In this document: piece after piece, positions 45,330-55,402 of the stretch
Layout of the letters: each line of letters opens with the position of its first letter
Position numbering within the stretch: position 1 is the stretch's first letter
Assembly: GCA_001464965.1 (NCBI GenBank)
Contig: LNEJ01000062.1
Coordinates: forward strand, 1 to 64,000
Length of the DNA: 64,000 bases
Origin: Gammaproteobacteria bacterium Ga0074134
GTDB taxonomy: Bacteria; Pseudomonadota; Gammaproteobacteria; Ga0077554; Ga007554
Direction: 5' to 3'
Notes under the pieces: model-generated
Databases searched by the model: none
Told to the model about the DNA's origin: nothing
Seen by the model: the letters and a program-made list of their open reading frames with translations, nothing else
Translations under genes and position numbers: made by a program

Positions 45330-48143
45330 TTACTCAACACTAGCAAAGGTTCTCAAGAGAGACATGGCCTCTTTCGCGGCCGGCGACCCGGGCTCCTTCT
45401 TGACTATTACCTCGAGCACCTTTCTTGCCTCGGCCAGTTGTTTCTGTTGAAGCAGGACGCTCCCAAGATGAAGCTGGATTTGTGCATCCTCCGGCACAAG
45501 CTTGGCAGCATCACGCAATAGGCTGGCAGCCCGGCTTAGGTCACCGTTCTTGAGCGTCAACATGCCCAGGGTGTCGAGCACATAGGGGTCTTTGGGGGCC
45601 AGATCATAGGCCTGCTGGGCATATTCCATGGCTTGTTTGGGTGATTTTTCCCGATTCAGCCAAGCCAGGTTGTTGAGCGTCGGCACATGTTTGGGGGCGA
45701 TTTTGATGACTTGGCCATAGGCTGCCAGGGCATCCGCTTCTTTGCCCATATCAAGGTAAGCCCCGGCCAGTTGCAGGTATACCGGCACATCATTGGGGTG
45801 ATCTTTCAGCCAGTCGCGCATGGTTTTGAGGGCTGGCTCCTGCTTTTTCTGCCCCCATTGCGCCCGGGTGGTAAGTAGAAGCAGTTCCGTGTCAGGGGCT
45901 TTTTTAAGGGCGGCGGCAAGTTTTTGCTCGGCGGTAGCGAAATCGCCAGTGCCCAGCGCAAACCAGCCCTCGATGCCCAACACTTCGACCCGGTCGCCAA
46001 AATCCTGTCTGAGATTGGCAAGCGCCTTTTTGGCCTGATCCAGTTCGCGGAACTGTACACGCATCTTGATTTCCCCCACGCGGGCAGGCAGGTAACGGGG
46101 ATCGAGTTTGATCGCCTGCTCCAGCGCTTTGCGGGCGCGGGCGGCATCACCGCGGGCGGCCAGGGCATTGGCGTAATAAAAATGGGCGGGAGCGGAGTTG
46201 GGAACAATTTTCGCCCACTTCTCGAATGTGCTGGCAGAGGATGCGCCATCCCCACTCAACAGCAGGGCTTTGCCGCGCAGTTCCAGCAGCGCCGGTTGCT
46301 GGCGAAACTGGGCATCCGCCAGGCCGCGGGTGATTTCCAGCACCTTGTCCGCACGTCCCGTGTGCAGATATTCCGCAGCGAGCTTGCTGCGAATCACCAA
46401 GTCCTCGGGCTTGCTTTTCGCCGCCTGTTCCAGCACTTCGAGGGCAGCGGCAGAATTGCCCAGCCGGGCCTCGGCGCCGGCCAGGAGCAGTGCGGCCTCG
46501 GCGTCACCGGACTGGTTTTTCAGCAGGGGTTGCAGCAGAGTTTTCACCCGCTGATAGTTGCCTTGCAGGGCCTCCACCTTGGCGAGGTTGCGGGTGGCGG
46601 AGGGTTCATTGGGCTGGAGCTTGAGGACTTTTTCCAGCTCCGTTTTGCCCTGGTCCCACTGACCTGCGGCGAGATAAACTGCGGCCATCAGTTTGGGCGG
46701 GTCAACTTTATCCGGGTAACGGGCATGGAGCGCTTTGGCGCGTTCGAGGACTTCCTTGGGTTTGCTGTCGCGGAAGGCGGCGAGCGCCAGCATGAACTCC
46801 TGGGTATAGGCGTCGTTGGCAGCGGCGGCCTGCTTGCCAACCTGGCTGATCGTCTTATCGAGCGCTTCACCGGCCATCAGTTTCGCCACCATGAGCATGT
46901 CCTGGGCCTGTTTCGAGTCGGGTTCCAGCGCGGCGAGTTTTTTGGAGTATTCCAGCCCTTTTGCGGCATCGCCCTCAAGCATGACGACAGTGGCCAGCAT
47001 GCCCAGCGCCTGGGGATCATTGGGGGAATTGGCGAGGGTTTTTTGCAGGATATCTTTTGCGCCGTCGTATTCGGCACGGCTGATCAGGATGCTGCCAAGC
47101 AAGTTTTTAGCCGTTGTGGAACGGGGCGCGGCCGCAGAAATCTGTTGCGCATGAGTGAGCGCCTGCTCTGTGTTGCCGAGCATGAGATGGGTGGTAGCCA
47201 GATATATTTTATTGGGCAGAAAGGCGGGGTCAGCCGTGTTGCTGGCCTCAAATGCCGTTGCCGCATCCTGATATTTTTTTTGAGCAAAATAATTCAGCCC
47301 GGCGATGTAATTCACATAGGGATGACCTTTCAGCCCCGCTGCTTGCAAGGCCTTGATGTCGGATGCGGCCTCCGGGAATTTTTTGAGCTGGATGCGTACC
47401 TGTGCCCGTTTGGCCTGCTCAAGATATGGGAAAGCCCTGTATTTGATGGCGCTGTCATAGGCTTTTTCCGCCTCGGCTAACCGCCCTTGGGCCAAGTCCA
47501 GGTCTCCCAGAGCGCCCCAGGCATCGGCAGAGGTCGAATCCGCCTTCAGTGCTTTTTCTACCCATGGCCGGGCGGCATCATATTGACGCTGGTGACCATG
47601 CAGGGCGGTCATGCCGATCAATGCCGGAAGCGCATCGGGCTTGATTTGCAAGGCCTGTTTCAGCGCCTGTTGCGCCAGATCGAGCTGTCCTTTTGCGATA
47701 AAAGCCTGCCCTCGCAGGCCGAGGATGGCGGCCTGCCCCGCATTGGATATATCAGGTGTCAGTTTGCCACTTTCTGCCAACACCCTATCCAGGTCTCCCT
47801 GGAGCAGGATAGCCTTGACCAGCGTGGGCAGCATGGCTGTACGTGCAACACCGAGTTTCTGCGCCTCCAGCAACTCTTTTTCTGCGTCCTTCCCCTGCTG
47901 CGCCTTGACATAAACCTCCCCTAGAAGCAGGCGTGCTTCGGCATTGTCAGGGCTTTGCTGCAACGCACTCTTGAGCTCGATAATACTTGATCCCAGATCC
48001 CCTTTATCCTGGAAGTCCTTAGCCCGTTGTACATGCTGCTGTGGGGTCAAATTCCCCACACTATCACAACTCGTAAGGGTGGGTGCCACGAGTACTGCGG
48101 CTAGCGCGCAGGCGCGCAGATTGCCAAAAAATTCCAACTTCAT
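45330..48143 (-). CDS. PrsT-like TPR-repeat lipoprotein of the XrtA/PEP-CTERM system
   Basis: The 937-residue protein has a lipoprotein-type signal (lipobox APTLTSC, Cys26) followed by some twenty tetratricopeptide repeats (NAEARLLLGEVYVKAQQGKDAEKEL type) to the C-terminus. It is typical in length and layout of PrsT, the very long TPR protein of XrtA loci; TPR proteins of this kind usually scaffold polysaccharide synthesis or export. AGGGGAG precedes the start. A second PrsT of similar size lies at 48884, with an Uma2 gene between. Confidence 0.85.
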   Translation of the reverse strand: MKLEFFGNLRACALAAVLVAPTLTSCDSVGNLTPQQHVQRAKDFQDKGDLGSSIIELKSALQQSPDNAEARLLLGEVYVKAQQGKDAEKELLEAQKLGVARTAMLPTLVKAILLQGDLDRVLAESGKLTPDISNAGQAAILGLRGQAFIAKGQLDLAQQALKQALQIKPDALPALIGMTALHGHQRQYDAARPWVEKALKADSTSADAWGALGDLDLAQGRLAEAEKAYDSAIKYRAFPYLEQAKRAQVRIQLKKFPEAASDIKALQAAGLKGHPYVNYIAGLNYFAQKKYQDAATAFEASNTADPAFLPNKIYLATTHLMLGNTEQALTHAQQISAAAPRSTTAKNLLGSILISRAEYDGAKDILQKTLANSPNDPQALGMLATVVMLEGDAAKGLEYSKKLAALEPDSKQAQDMLMVAKLMAGEALDKTISQVGKQAAAANDAYTQEFMLALAAFRDSKPKEVLERAKALHARYPDKVDPPKLMAAVYLAAGQWDQGKTELEKVLKLQPNEPSATRNLAKVEALQGNYQRVKTLLQPLLKNQSGDAEAALLLAGAEARLGNSAAALEVLEQAAKSKPEDLVIRSKLAAEYLHTGRADKVLEITRGLADAQFRQQPALLELRGKALLLSGDGASSASTFEKWAKIVPNSAPAHFYYANALAARGDAARARKALEQAIKLDPRYLPARVGEIKMRVQFRELDQAKKALANLRQDFGDRVEVLGIEGWFALGTGDFATAEQKLAAALKKAPDTELLLLTTRAQWGQKKQEPALKTMRDWLKDHPNDVPVYLQLAGAYLDMGKEADALAAYGQVIKIAPKHVPTLNNLAWLNREKSPKQAMEYAQQAYDLAPKDPYVLDTLGMLTLKNGDLSRAASLLRDAAKLVPEDAQIQLHLGSVLLQQKQLAEARKVLEVIVKKEPGSPAAKEAMSLLRTFASVE

Positions 48144-48253
48144 CTTGCTCCCCTCTATGGTTATTGTGGCAACTTACTTCTTGCCAGTTTTGAGGCGATC
48201 ATCTATTTCCAGGAAAATGGCACGGATACCACGCATGAGATAGGGGTTCCAAT

Positions 48254-48811
48254 CTACAGCACGTCCTCGTATACGGAAGCTATTGACAGCGTGAGGCCCA
48301 CTGACTCCAGATGAACCCCTTCGCCACCGGTATAGGTATCCACCCACCATCCGTCCGCACCGTCTCGGCGGTAGACCTCGACTTGCATGCGATCCTGGGT
48401 CACCAGCACGTACTCTTTGAGGCTGTCCAGCGCCTGATAAGCGAGCAATTTCTCACGCCGGTCAATGGTTTCTGTGGCGGGTGAAAGGACTTCAATAATG
48501 AGGCAGGGCCGGGATTTATGGTATTGCTCGGTATCATCAGGATCGCACGTTACCAGCACATCGGGATAATAAAATGCTTGCATCTTTTCCACATGCACCT
48601 TCATATCAGACATGAAGGTGCGGCAGCCCCTACCCCGCAGACGGGCGCGTAATACCGTATAAAGGTTTCCAACGATCAGGTTATGCGTCTCGCTGGCACC
48701 CGCCATGGCAAATACGCGCCCCGCCACGTATTCGTGACGCACCTGGCTGCGCAGTTCGCCTTCCAGATAATCAGCGATGCTCAGGGGTGATAAATGGGCG
48801 TGCAGAGTCAT
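48254..48811 (-). CDS. Uma2-family (DUF820) putative endonuclease, copy 2
   Basis: The 185-residue protein has motifs RHEYVAGRVFAM, FYYPDVLVTC and PCLIIEVLSPATE. It is clearly paralogous to the product at 27854, with matching EYVxGxVxAM...FMSDMKVxVE blocks. It sits between two PrsT-like genes, where it is foreign to the locus and was probably inserted. Confidence 0.85.
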   Translation of the reverse strand: MTLHAHLSPLSIADYLEGELRSQVRHEYVAGRVFAMAGASETHNLIVGNLYTVLRARLRGRGCRTFMSDMKVHVEKMQAFYYPDVLVTCDPDDTEQYHKSRPCLIIEVLSPATETIDRREKLLAYQALDSLKEYVLVTQDRMQVEVYRRDGADGWWVDTYTGGEGVHLESVGLTLSIASVYEDVL

Positions 48812-48883
48812 GCTCGACTACCTCATGAGGTCAATTTAGTGGGAATATCATAGCCACAAGACGATGGGAGGGCAAACAACAGC

Positions 48884-51676
48884 TTAACCGCCTGGTTTGA
48901 TGCGATTCAGCAGTGACTTTGCCGCTGCCGCTTCGCTAAAGTCGCTGTTGCGCTCAAGCAGCCGTTCCAGTTCCTTGCGCGCATCCTGGCGGCGGCCTGA
49001 TTTATCCAGTGCCACGGCCAGATGATAACGGATATCCGGTGATTCAGGAGATTTGGCTGTGGCGGACTGAAGCAGCTCCAGACCGCGCTTTACCTGCCCC
49101 TGCTGTACCAGGATCCAGCCGAAGGTATCCATAATGGCAGGCTGGTCTTTTGCCAGATTGTAAGCCTTTTCGGCGTATTCCAGGGCGCGCGGATCGCCCT
49201 GCTCATAATAAACCCAACCGAGGTTGTTGAGCACGGCGGCATTATTGGGCTGTTTTTCGAGCACCTTCTGATAATGCTCTATGGCCTCTTTACGTTTGCC
49301 GTCCGACTGGTAGGTGCTGGCCAGCACGGTGCGCGCACCGGCGTCATCGGGGTGCTCGGCGAGCCATTGGGTCAGCGCCTGATAAGCTCCGGCGGTGTCG
49401 CCAGCCTGTTTGCGGGCGCCGGACAGCTTCACCGCTATCCCGCCGCTTTTACCGCGCTGGTAGGCGGCGGCATAGGTCTTGGCGGCATCGGCATAGGCGC
49501 GGGTTCGCATATGGATGTTGCCCTCCAGCTCGAAACCCGCCGGGGACTTATCTTGTTGTTTCTGGATCTGCCGGGCGATGCGCAGGGCCTCTTGGGGACG
49601 ATCATCCTGGAGCTCCAGCTCAGCCAAGGCGACCGAGGCGGGGAGGAAGTTGGGATCCACTTTGAGGGCCTTGTTCAGGCTGGCGGCGGCGGCCTTGGAG
49701 TCTTTCGACTTCATCTGGGCCTGCGCGAGCAGATACTGGGCCTGGGGTGATTTGGGCAGCTGCTCGGTGAGTTTGCGGTAGCTGGACAGGGCGCTGCTGG
49801 TTTCGCCCGCCGCCAGTTGCGCCTGCGCCAAGGCTTGCAGAGTGACTGGATTGTCGGCGTGTTCGTCCTGGATATCGCGCGCGATACTCAATGCCTTGAG
49901 GGGTTGGTTCTGTTGCAGATAGGCATTGATCAGCAACAGGGCAGGCTCCAGTGCCTTGGGGTTCTTTTCCCTGGCCTTTTCCAACCAGCCAAACGCCTCT
50001 TTCTCTTTACCCGCACGCGCCGACAGCCCTGCCAGCGCCACCATGGCGCCAACATTTTTGTCGTCATTTTTGAGGATTTCCTTATAATGCTGCTCGGCCT
50101 CCTGGGGCTTGCCCTGTTGCAGGTCGATCTGCGCCAGGTTCATGTGAGCCGGACTGAATTTTGGCTGAATCTTTACGGCTTGCTCGAATTGCTTGCGCGC
50201 CGAGGCAAGGTCTTTTTTGCCCAGATAGGCGGCACCCATCAGATTATAGGATACAGGGTTGCTGGCATCTTTCTTGAGCATGTTCTGGGCGGCGGCAAGG
50301 GCTTTGTCGAAGTTTTTTTTCTGCAGGTGGGCAAGCACCAGCAGGACATCCGCCTGCATGGGTTCCTTGCCCAGGTCGACGACGGACTCCAGCTCCTTGA
50401 CGGCCAGTTCGGTCTCACCCGCCGCGAGGTGTCCCACCGCCAGCTGGGTGCGTATCGCCGCGGCATTGGGCGCGAGCTTGGCAGCCTGTTCGAGATAATC
50501 CGTGCCTTTGTTCAGATCGCCGCCCTGCGAATAGGCGCTGCCGAGCAGGGCCAGCAATTGCGGGTCTTTGGCATTGTCCTTGAGGGCAGGTTCGAGTGCC
50601 TTGACGGCATCCTCCGGGCGCTTGAGCTTCATCAGGGTGGCGGCGAGCAATTTGCGGGCAGTAACATTGCCGGGCAGCGCCTTCACATAGCGCGACAATT
50701 CATCCTCTGCCTGCGCGTATTGATTCTGGGCATAATGGATGTTACCCATGAGCAGCAGGCTGGGCAGATGCCCCGGCGCCACCTTCAACACCTGTTGTAA
50801 AGAATCCTGGGCAGCGGTGAAGTTCTTTTCCTGAAACGCCATGGTCGCGGCCAGATAATTGGCAAACGGGTGGTTGGGCGCACGCTTGCGTACTGTGTCG
50901 ATGTCCTCCTTCGCTTCATTGGGCTTGCCCAGTGCGATTTGTGCAATGGCGCGGCCCAGAAAGGCAGGAAGATTGTTCGAATCAAGCTGTAGCACCTTCT
51001 GAAAGCTTTGCAAGGACTCGGCATGGCGGCCAGCGATTCTTTGCAGATCGCCCTTCATCAGCCAAGCGTCGATGTTTTGCGGATCGGCCTTGAGCGCCCG
51101 GTCCACAAGACCTGTAGCGCCTGCTGTATCTTTTTCCATGGCAGCAATGCGTGCCAGCCCTAGCAAAGCATCTGGAAAATCAGCGTGGTTTTGCAGTGCT
51201 TCATTGTACTTTTCCTTGCCTTGCGCCGCCTTGCCCAAGGCGATCTGGGCATGCCCCTGGAGGGTTGCAATGCCAGCCTTGAGATCCGCCGAGGCCCCCG
51301 CAGGCAGCCTGATTTCATCCAGCACGGCTTCGTTGCGCCCCTGCAGCAGGTAGGATTTGCCCAGAGGGATGAGAATTTTGTCGTCCGTCATGCCGAGGTC
51401 TTTGGCGCGCTTCAGCTCCTTCGCGGCGGAGGCGCCGTCACCCTGTTTCAGGTAAACCTCTCCGAGCATAAAGCGTGCTTCTTTATTATCGGGGTTTTCC
51501 TGAAGGGCATTTTTGAGCTGGATGACCGCGGCCTTGGTGTCGCCTTTTTGCAGATAGCTTTGGGCTTCTCCAATCAGTTTTTGGCTGTCGCCGGCATAGG
51601 CCAGGTTATTCCCCGCTGCAATCAATGCCAGCCCCAGAACTATCGCGCTTTTTCGTTTACTGTTGTGTTTTTTCAT
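48884..51676 (-). CDS. prsT: XrtA/PEP-CTERM system TPR-repeat protein PrsT
   Basis: The 930-residue protein has an N-terminal signal peptide (AIVLGLALIAAGNNLAYAG) and about two dozen TPRs throughout (NKEARFMLGEVYLKQGDGASAAKELKRAK and similar). It is immediately downstream of prsK-prsR in the same orientation, the standard position of prsT in XrtA/EPS loci. It probably acts in the periplasm in assembly or export of the exopolysaccharide; the direct role is unproven. Confidence 0.9.
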   Translation of the reverse strand: MKKHNSKRKSAIVLGLALIAAGNNLAYAGDSQKLIGEAQSYLQKGDTKAAVIQLKNALQENPDNKEARFMLGEVYLKQGDGASAAKELKRAKDLGMTDDKILIPLGKSYLLQGRNEAVLDEIRLPAGASADLKAGIATLQGHAQIALGKAAQGKEKYNEALQNHADFPDALLGLARIAAMEKDTAGATGLVDRALKADPQNIDAWLMKGDLQRIAGRHAESLQSFQKVLQLDSNNLPAFLGRAIAQIALGKPNEAKEDIDTVRKRAPNHPFANYLAATMAFQEKNFTAAQDSLQQVLKVAPGHLPSLLLMGNIHYAQNQYAQAEDELSRYVKALPGNVTARKLLAATLMKLKRPEDAVKALEPALKDNAKDPQLLALLGSAYSQGGDLNKGTDYLEQAAKLAPNAAAIRTQLAVGHLAAGETELAVKELESVVDLGKEPMQADVLLVLAHLQKKNFDKALAAAQNMLKKDASNPVSYNLMGAAYLGKKDLASARKQFEQAVKIQPKFSPAHMNLAQIDLQQGKPQEAEQHYKEILKNDDKNVGAMVALAGLSARAGKEKEAFGWLEKAREKNPKALEPALLLINAYLQQNQPLKALSIARDIQDEHADNPVTLQALAQAQLAAGETSSALSSYRKLTEQLPKSPQAQYLLAQAQMKSKDSKAAAASLNKALKVDPNFLPASVALAELELQDDRPQEALRIARQIQKQQDKSPAGFELEGNIHMRTRAYADAAKTYAAAYQRGKSGGIAVKLSGARKQAGDTAGAYQALTQWLAEHPDDAGARTVLASTYQSDGKRKEAIEHYQKVLEKQPNNAAVLNNLGWVYYEQGDPRALEYAEKAYNLAKDQPAIMDTFGWILVQQGQVKRGLELLQSATAKSPESPDIRYHLAVALDKSGRRQDARKELERLLERNSDFSEAAAAKSLLNRIKPGG

Positions 51677-51726
51677 GGTCTTATCTCTATCAGGTAAAGC
51701 GTCAAGGATAATAGGTTGCCCTGCAA

Positions 51727-53103
51727 TTACTTTAGCTTTATCTGGTATTTATTCATCAAATCATACAAAGTCGGGCGGCTGACGCCAAGCACCTCCGCGG
51801 CGTGCGAGACATTCCCATCAAACCAGCGCAGCGCCCGCTGCAAGGCCTGGCGTTCGGCGTTGTCGCGCGCCTCGCGCAAATTGAGTATGGTCGGCTCCTC
51901 CTTATTCGAGGCGAAACTGGGTGCCAGCTCAAGATCTTCTACGCCAATCTGAGCGCTTTCACTCATGATCACCGCGCGCTTGACGCGGTTTTCCAATTCC
52001 CGGATATTGCCGGGCCAATGGTAGACCTCGATTGCGGCCAGCGCTTCTTTGCTCAAAATGCGCCGTGGCTTTCCTTGCTGGCGGCTGAATTTATCCACAA
52101 AAGCATGCGCCAGCAGCACGGCATCGCCCTCCCGTTCTCTTAAGGGGGGGATGATAATGGTCAATTCACTGATCCGGTAGTACAAGTCCTCGCGGAACTT
52201 CCCCGCGCGCACCAGTGCCGGAACGTCCTGATGCGTGGCGCATACCACGCGCACATCCACCGCAATTTCTCCGCGCCCGCCGATCCGCTCAATCACCCGC
52301 TCCTGCAAAAATCGCAATAGCTTGGCCTGCAATGACATGGGCAGATCGCCCACTTCGTCGAGGAACAGCGTGCCTCCCTCGGCGTATTCGACTTTTCCTT
52401 TCGTCTGTTTCGTGGCACCGGTGAAGGCCCCTTTTTCGTAACCAAACAGCTCGCTTTCCAGCAGGGCTTCGGGTATTGCGGCACAGTTGATGGCGACAAA
52501 GCGCTGCATCGCGCGGGGGCTGAGATCATGCAGGGCACGGGCAAGCAGCTCCTTGCCCGTGCCGCTTTCCCCCAGTATCAACACGGTGACATTGGTGGGC
52601 GCAACCTTTTCCACTGTACTGCACGCTTTGAGCATCTGGGGGCTGGAGGCGAGGATGCCTTGCAAGGGTGAATTTTTCTGTTGCTGGGCAGCAACCAGCT
52701 GGCGGTTTTCCTCCTCCAGGCTGTGCAAGGAAAAGGCGCGGTTTACAATCAGCGAGAGAATCTCTGGATCAATGGGCTTTTGATAAAAATCATAAGCACC
52801 CAATCCTATCGCGCGCACGGCGTTTTCCCGGTCGTCATTGCCGGTGACCATAATCACCTTGGTGCCGGGCGCGATGACAAGGATGTCCCGGAGCGTCGCC
52901 AGCCCTTCGCTGGCGCCGCCGGGATCGGGGGGCAACCCCAAATCCAGCGTCACCACCGCCGGCTCATGGTCGCGTACCTGAGCCAGGGCGTTCTCACGGT
53001 CGCCCGCGGTCACCACTTCAAAACTATCAAAACACCAGCGCAACTGGCTTTGCAATCCTGGATCATCCTCGACTATCAACAATGTCTTGCTTGACGGACT
53101 CAT
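51727..53103 (-). CDS. prsR: PEP-CTERM-box response regulator PrsR
   Basis: This 458-residue sigma54-dependent activator has a receiver domain at 1-125 with phosphoacceptor Asp54 (VTLDLGLPPD) and acidic pair EDD at 12-14. The AAA domain has Walker A GESGTGKE (177-184) and the sigma54-contacting GAFTGA (224-229). A Fis-type helix-turn-helix lies at about 430-455 (NVSHAAEVLGVSRPTLYDLM). It overlaps prsK by 4 bases. Expected targets are sigma54 promoters with the boxes at 41386-41759 and 21722-21917. Confidence 0.95.
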   Translation of the reverse strand: MSPSSKTLLIVEDDPGLQSQLRWCFDSFEVVTAGDRENALAQVRDHEPAVVTLDLGLPPDPGGASEGLATLRDILVIAPGTKVIMVTGNDDRENAVRAIGLGAYDFYQKPIDPEILSLIVNRAFSLHSLEEENRQLVAAQQQKNSPLQGILASSPQMLKACSTVEKVAPTNVTVLILGESGTGKELLARALHDLSPRAMQRFVAINCAAIPEALLESELFGYEKGAFTGATKQTKGKVEYAEGGTLFLDEVGDLPMSLQAKLLRFLQERVIERIGGRGEIAVDVRVVCATHQDVPALVRAGKFREDLYYRISELTIIIPPLREREGDAVLLAHAFVDKFSRQQGKPRRILSKEALAAIEVYHWPGNIRELENRVKRAVIMSESAQIGVEDLELAPSFASNKEEPTILNLREARDNAERQALQRALRWFDGNVSHAAEVLGVSRPTLYDLMNKYQIKLK

Positions 53104-55241
53104 CTCATACCCTCCCTTGCACGGCTCTTTTCTTCGAATTGTTCGAGTTGCGCATCTTCCTGCCGGGAAAACGGCAAAGGGAGCAGGATACGGAACAGAC
53201 TGCCCTTGCCCGGCTGACTGGCAACTTCGATATCACCACCTAATTCACGCACCAGTTCGCGGCTCTGATAGACACCAATGCCCATGCCCATATTGCCCTT
53301 GGTGGTTTCAAACGGCTGAAAGAGGCGCTTGCGGATGAACTCGGCGTCCATGCCATGGCCGCTGTCCTCCACTTCAAGGACAGCCTGGGTATCCTCACGT
53401 TTCAGCCGTACCCGCACAGAGCCATCCGCGGGGGTTGCTTCCTGTGCATTCTGGACAATATGGCCAAAAACGGCGGCAAGACGGTCACGATCCGCCTGGA
53501 CGCGCAGACCCGTTTCGGCTATTTCCAGCGATGGCGCAGGCTTGGAGTGCGCTCGCACCTCAATGACCTCGCGCAATAGCGTATCAAGGTCAAACTTGGT
53601 TGCAGTATGCACCTGGAGATTTCCCGCGCGCAACTGGGCAAGCATTCTGTTCATCTTTGCCGCCGCATGCTCTACGGTATTTATCGCATCTTCCATAAAT
53701 GCCGGGTTATGTTTGTGTTTTTGCGCATTCGACACCACCAGTGAAAGCTGTGCTACCAGGTTTTTGAGGTCGTGTACTACAAACGCGGAAAGCCGGTTAA
53801 AAGCCTCAAACTGGCGAGCCTCCGAAAGATGCTGCGCGGATTCCAGTTGAGAAAGAAAACTGGCTGCCTGATAACCTGCGGTCTTGAGCAGGTCGCGGTC
53901 TTCCCAGTTGATCTGCCGCGCGGCGCGCGGCTGCGCCAAAACCATGAAACCACAAAGTTGCTGATCCAGGATCAACGGCACTACCAGCCAGCTCTGGGGC
54001 AGGTCACGCAACCATTGGGGTACCATCAGTCCCTGGTGGGACTCAGGGCGATGCGCGTATTCGCCAAGATCAATGATCCACTGGCGCTCCGCCAGGAAGC
54101 GCGCCAGCGAGCCCTCCATAGGCTCACTGGCGCCTGCGCTCGAAGGCATGTTCCAGCGCGCCGAAGGCGCAAAGTGAGTGAATGTATCGCCGGCGGTCTT
54201 GCTTCGCCACCACAGCATGCCCGCTGGGCTATCTACAATTTGCGCCAGCGCCTGGATAGCCTGTTCCTGGGTTGCCACAGACTGCTGTTGGCCTGGCTCA
54301 CCATTGGATAAGGTGCGGATAAACCGCAGCCATTCCTCACGGTAATCATATTTATGGCTGAAAAAATGCTTATTGAGCAGTACCTTCCAGCGGGCGCGCA
54401 CCTGGCCGGAAGAGACTATCGCCAGTAACACCACAGCGGAGCCAAACAGAAAAATCGCTTGGCCCACCACACCCCAGCTTCCGCCATAGATGCGGATGTA
54501 ATAACCGCCGGCCGCCATGACAAGCAGATAAATCCCCGCTCCCATTAGCGCTGCGGTATGGAAGACGAACCCGCGCGAGACAGTCACTTCCAGCGACCAC
54601 TGCGGGTTGCGCGCCGCCGAGACGGCGATCAGCGGCACGGCCAGCGCCGCAATCATGCCCCGTGCATTCCACAGCTGCATGTCTATATGCTTAAAAAGCA
54701 ATGCATCGGAATACAGGAAAAATTCGTAGGCAAACATGCCGCCTATGCCCAGGCAGAGAAATTTGATGGCCCAGCGTTGCTCTGGCGGCGTATTGCGAAA
54801 CACCTGCTCGACCAATCCCAGCCCTGCCACGGCCAGTAGGACATGGCCGAGCATGCCCAGGTCCACATCGCTGGCAACGCCGGTCAAGGGCGGATAGATA
54901 AGCATTGACAGGAGAACCAGGCAAAGAGCCGCCAGCCCTGCCGCAAGCCAGCGCAGCCTCAAGGACATCGAGCCTGCCTGCTGTGCCGGGTGCAACAACC
55001 TGACCAGGAATGCAAACCAGACGGCGTTACGCGCTATCTCCGCTGCCGGAAGCATCAGGGAGGGCGGGTAATCCAATGCGGCGTGCCAGGCGGCCATGGC
55101 CGCCCATGCCACCGTAAACAGCGATGCAAAGACCAGCAACGCACCTTGCAACCGGCCGCGCCAACTGGTCAGCAGCAATAGCGACAGCACCAGGAACATC
55201 AGTGCAGCGGCGGTATAGCTGAGCACGCCGATGTTGAGCAT
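53100..55241 (-). CDS. prsK: PEP-CTERM system sensor histidine kinase PrsK
   Basis: The 713-residue membrane kinase has about nine N-terminal transmembrane segments (1-290) and a GAF-like domain (about 320-470). The dimerisation/phosphoacceptor helix FVVHDLKNLVAQL carries His490. The HATPase domain has N-box QNAQEATPADG, G1 DSGHGMD and G2 GMGIGVYQSREL. It is the cognate kinase of PrsR by operon and family. The input signal is unknown. Confidence 0.95.
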   Translation of the reverse strand: MLNIGVLSYTAAALMFLVLSLLLLTSWRGRLQGALLVFASLFTVAWAAMAAWHAALDYPPSLMLPAAEIARNAVWFAFLVRLLHPAQQAGSMSLRLRWLAAGLAALCLVLLSMLIYPPLTGVASDVDLGMLGHVLLAVAGLGLVEQVFRNTPPEQRWAIKFLCLGIGGMFAYEFFLYSDALLFKHIDMQLWNARGMIAALAVPLIAVSAARNPQWSLEVTVSRGFVFHTAALMGAGIYLLVMAAGGYYIRIYGGSWGVVGQAIFLFGSAVVLLAIVSSGQVRARWKVLLNKHFFSHKYDYREEWLRFIRTLSNGEPGQQQSVATQEQAIQALAQIVDSPAGMLWWRSKTAGDTFTHFAPSARWNMPSSAGASEPMEGSLARFLAERQWIIDLGEYAHRPESHQGLMVPQWLRDLPQSWLVVPLILDQQLCGFMVLAQPRAARQINWEDRDLLKTAGYQAASFLSQLESAQHLSEARQFEAFNRLSAFVVHDLKNLVAQLSLVVSNAQKHKHNPAFMEDAINTVEHAAAKMNRMLAQLRAGNLQVHTATKFDLDTLLREVIEVRAHSKPAPSLEIAETGLRVQADRDRLAAVFGHIVQNAQEATPADGSVRVRLKREDTQAVLEVEDSGHGMDAEFIRKRLFQPFETTKGNMGMGIGVYQSRELVRELGGDIEVASQPGKGSLFRILLPLPFSRQEDAQLEQFEEKSRAREGMR

Positions 55242-55261
55242 TGTGGATACTCCGCTAATTG

Positions 55262-55402
55262 TTGTACTGTGTCACAAAGCGCTGAAGGGCACATTGCGGC
55301 GTTAAATTTAGGCTCTTGTGCTCATTTACTCCATGTAAACTCCGCTTTTTCGCCCGCAATGCCTTGCACTGCATCCCTTGATCGCTTTGTGACACAGTAC
55401 AA
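55262..55402. repeat. 141-bp structured interspersed repeat, copy 2
   Basis: Bounded by a perfect 20-base inverted repeat (TTGTACTGTGTCACAAAGCG at the left end). The interior matches the element at 6947-7086 in reverse orientation, with a covarying hairpin TTTAC/GTAAA. It ends exactly one base before the stop codon of the sugar transferase. Confidence 0.85.

Noticed and set aside
45924-47480. 518-codon plus-strand frame antisense to the PrsT-like gene
   Set aside because: Shadow of the GC-rich TPR repeats on the other strand.
45330-51676. Repetitive DNA across 6 kb considered as a repeat array
   Set aside because: Explained by TPR-coding repeats in two large genes.
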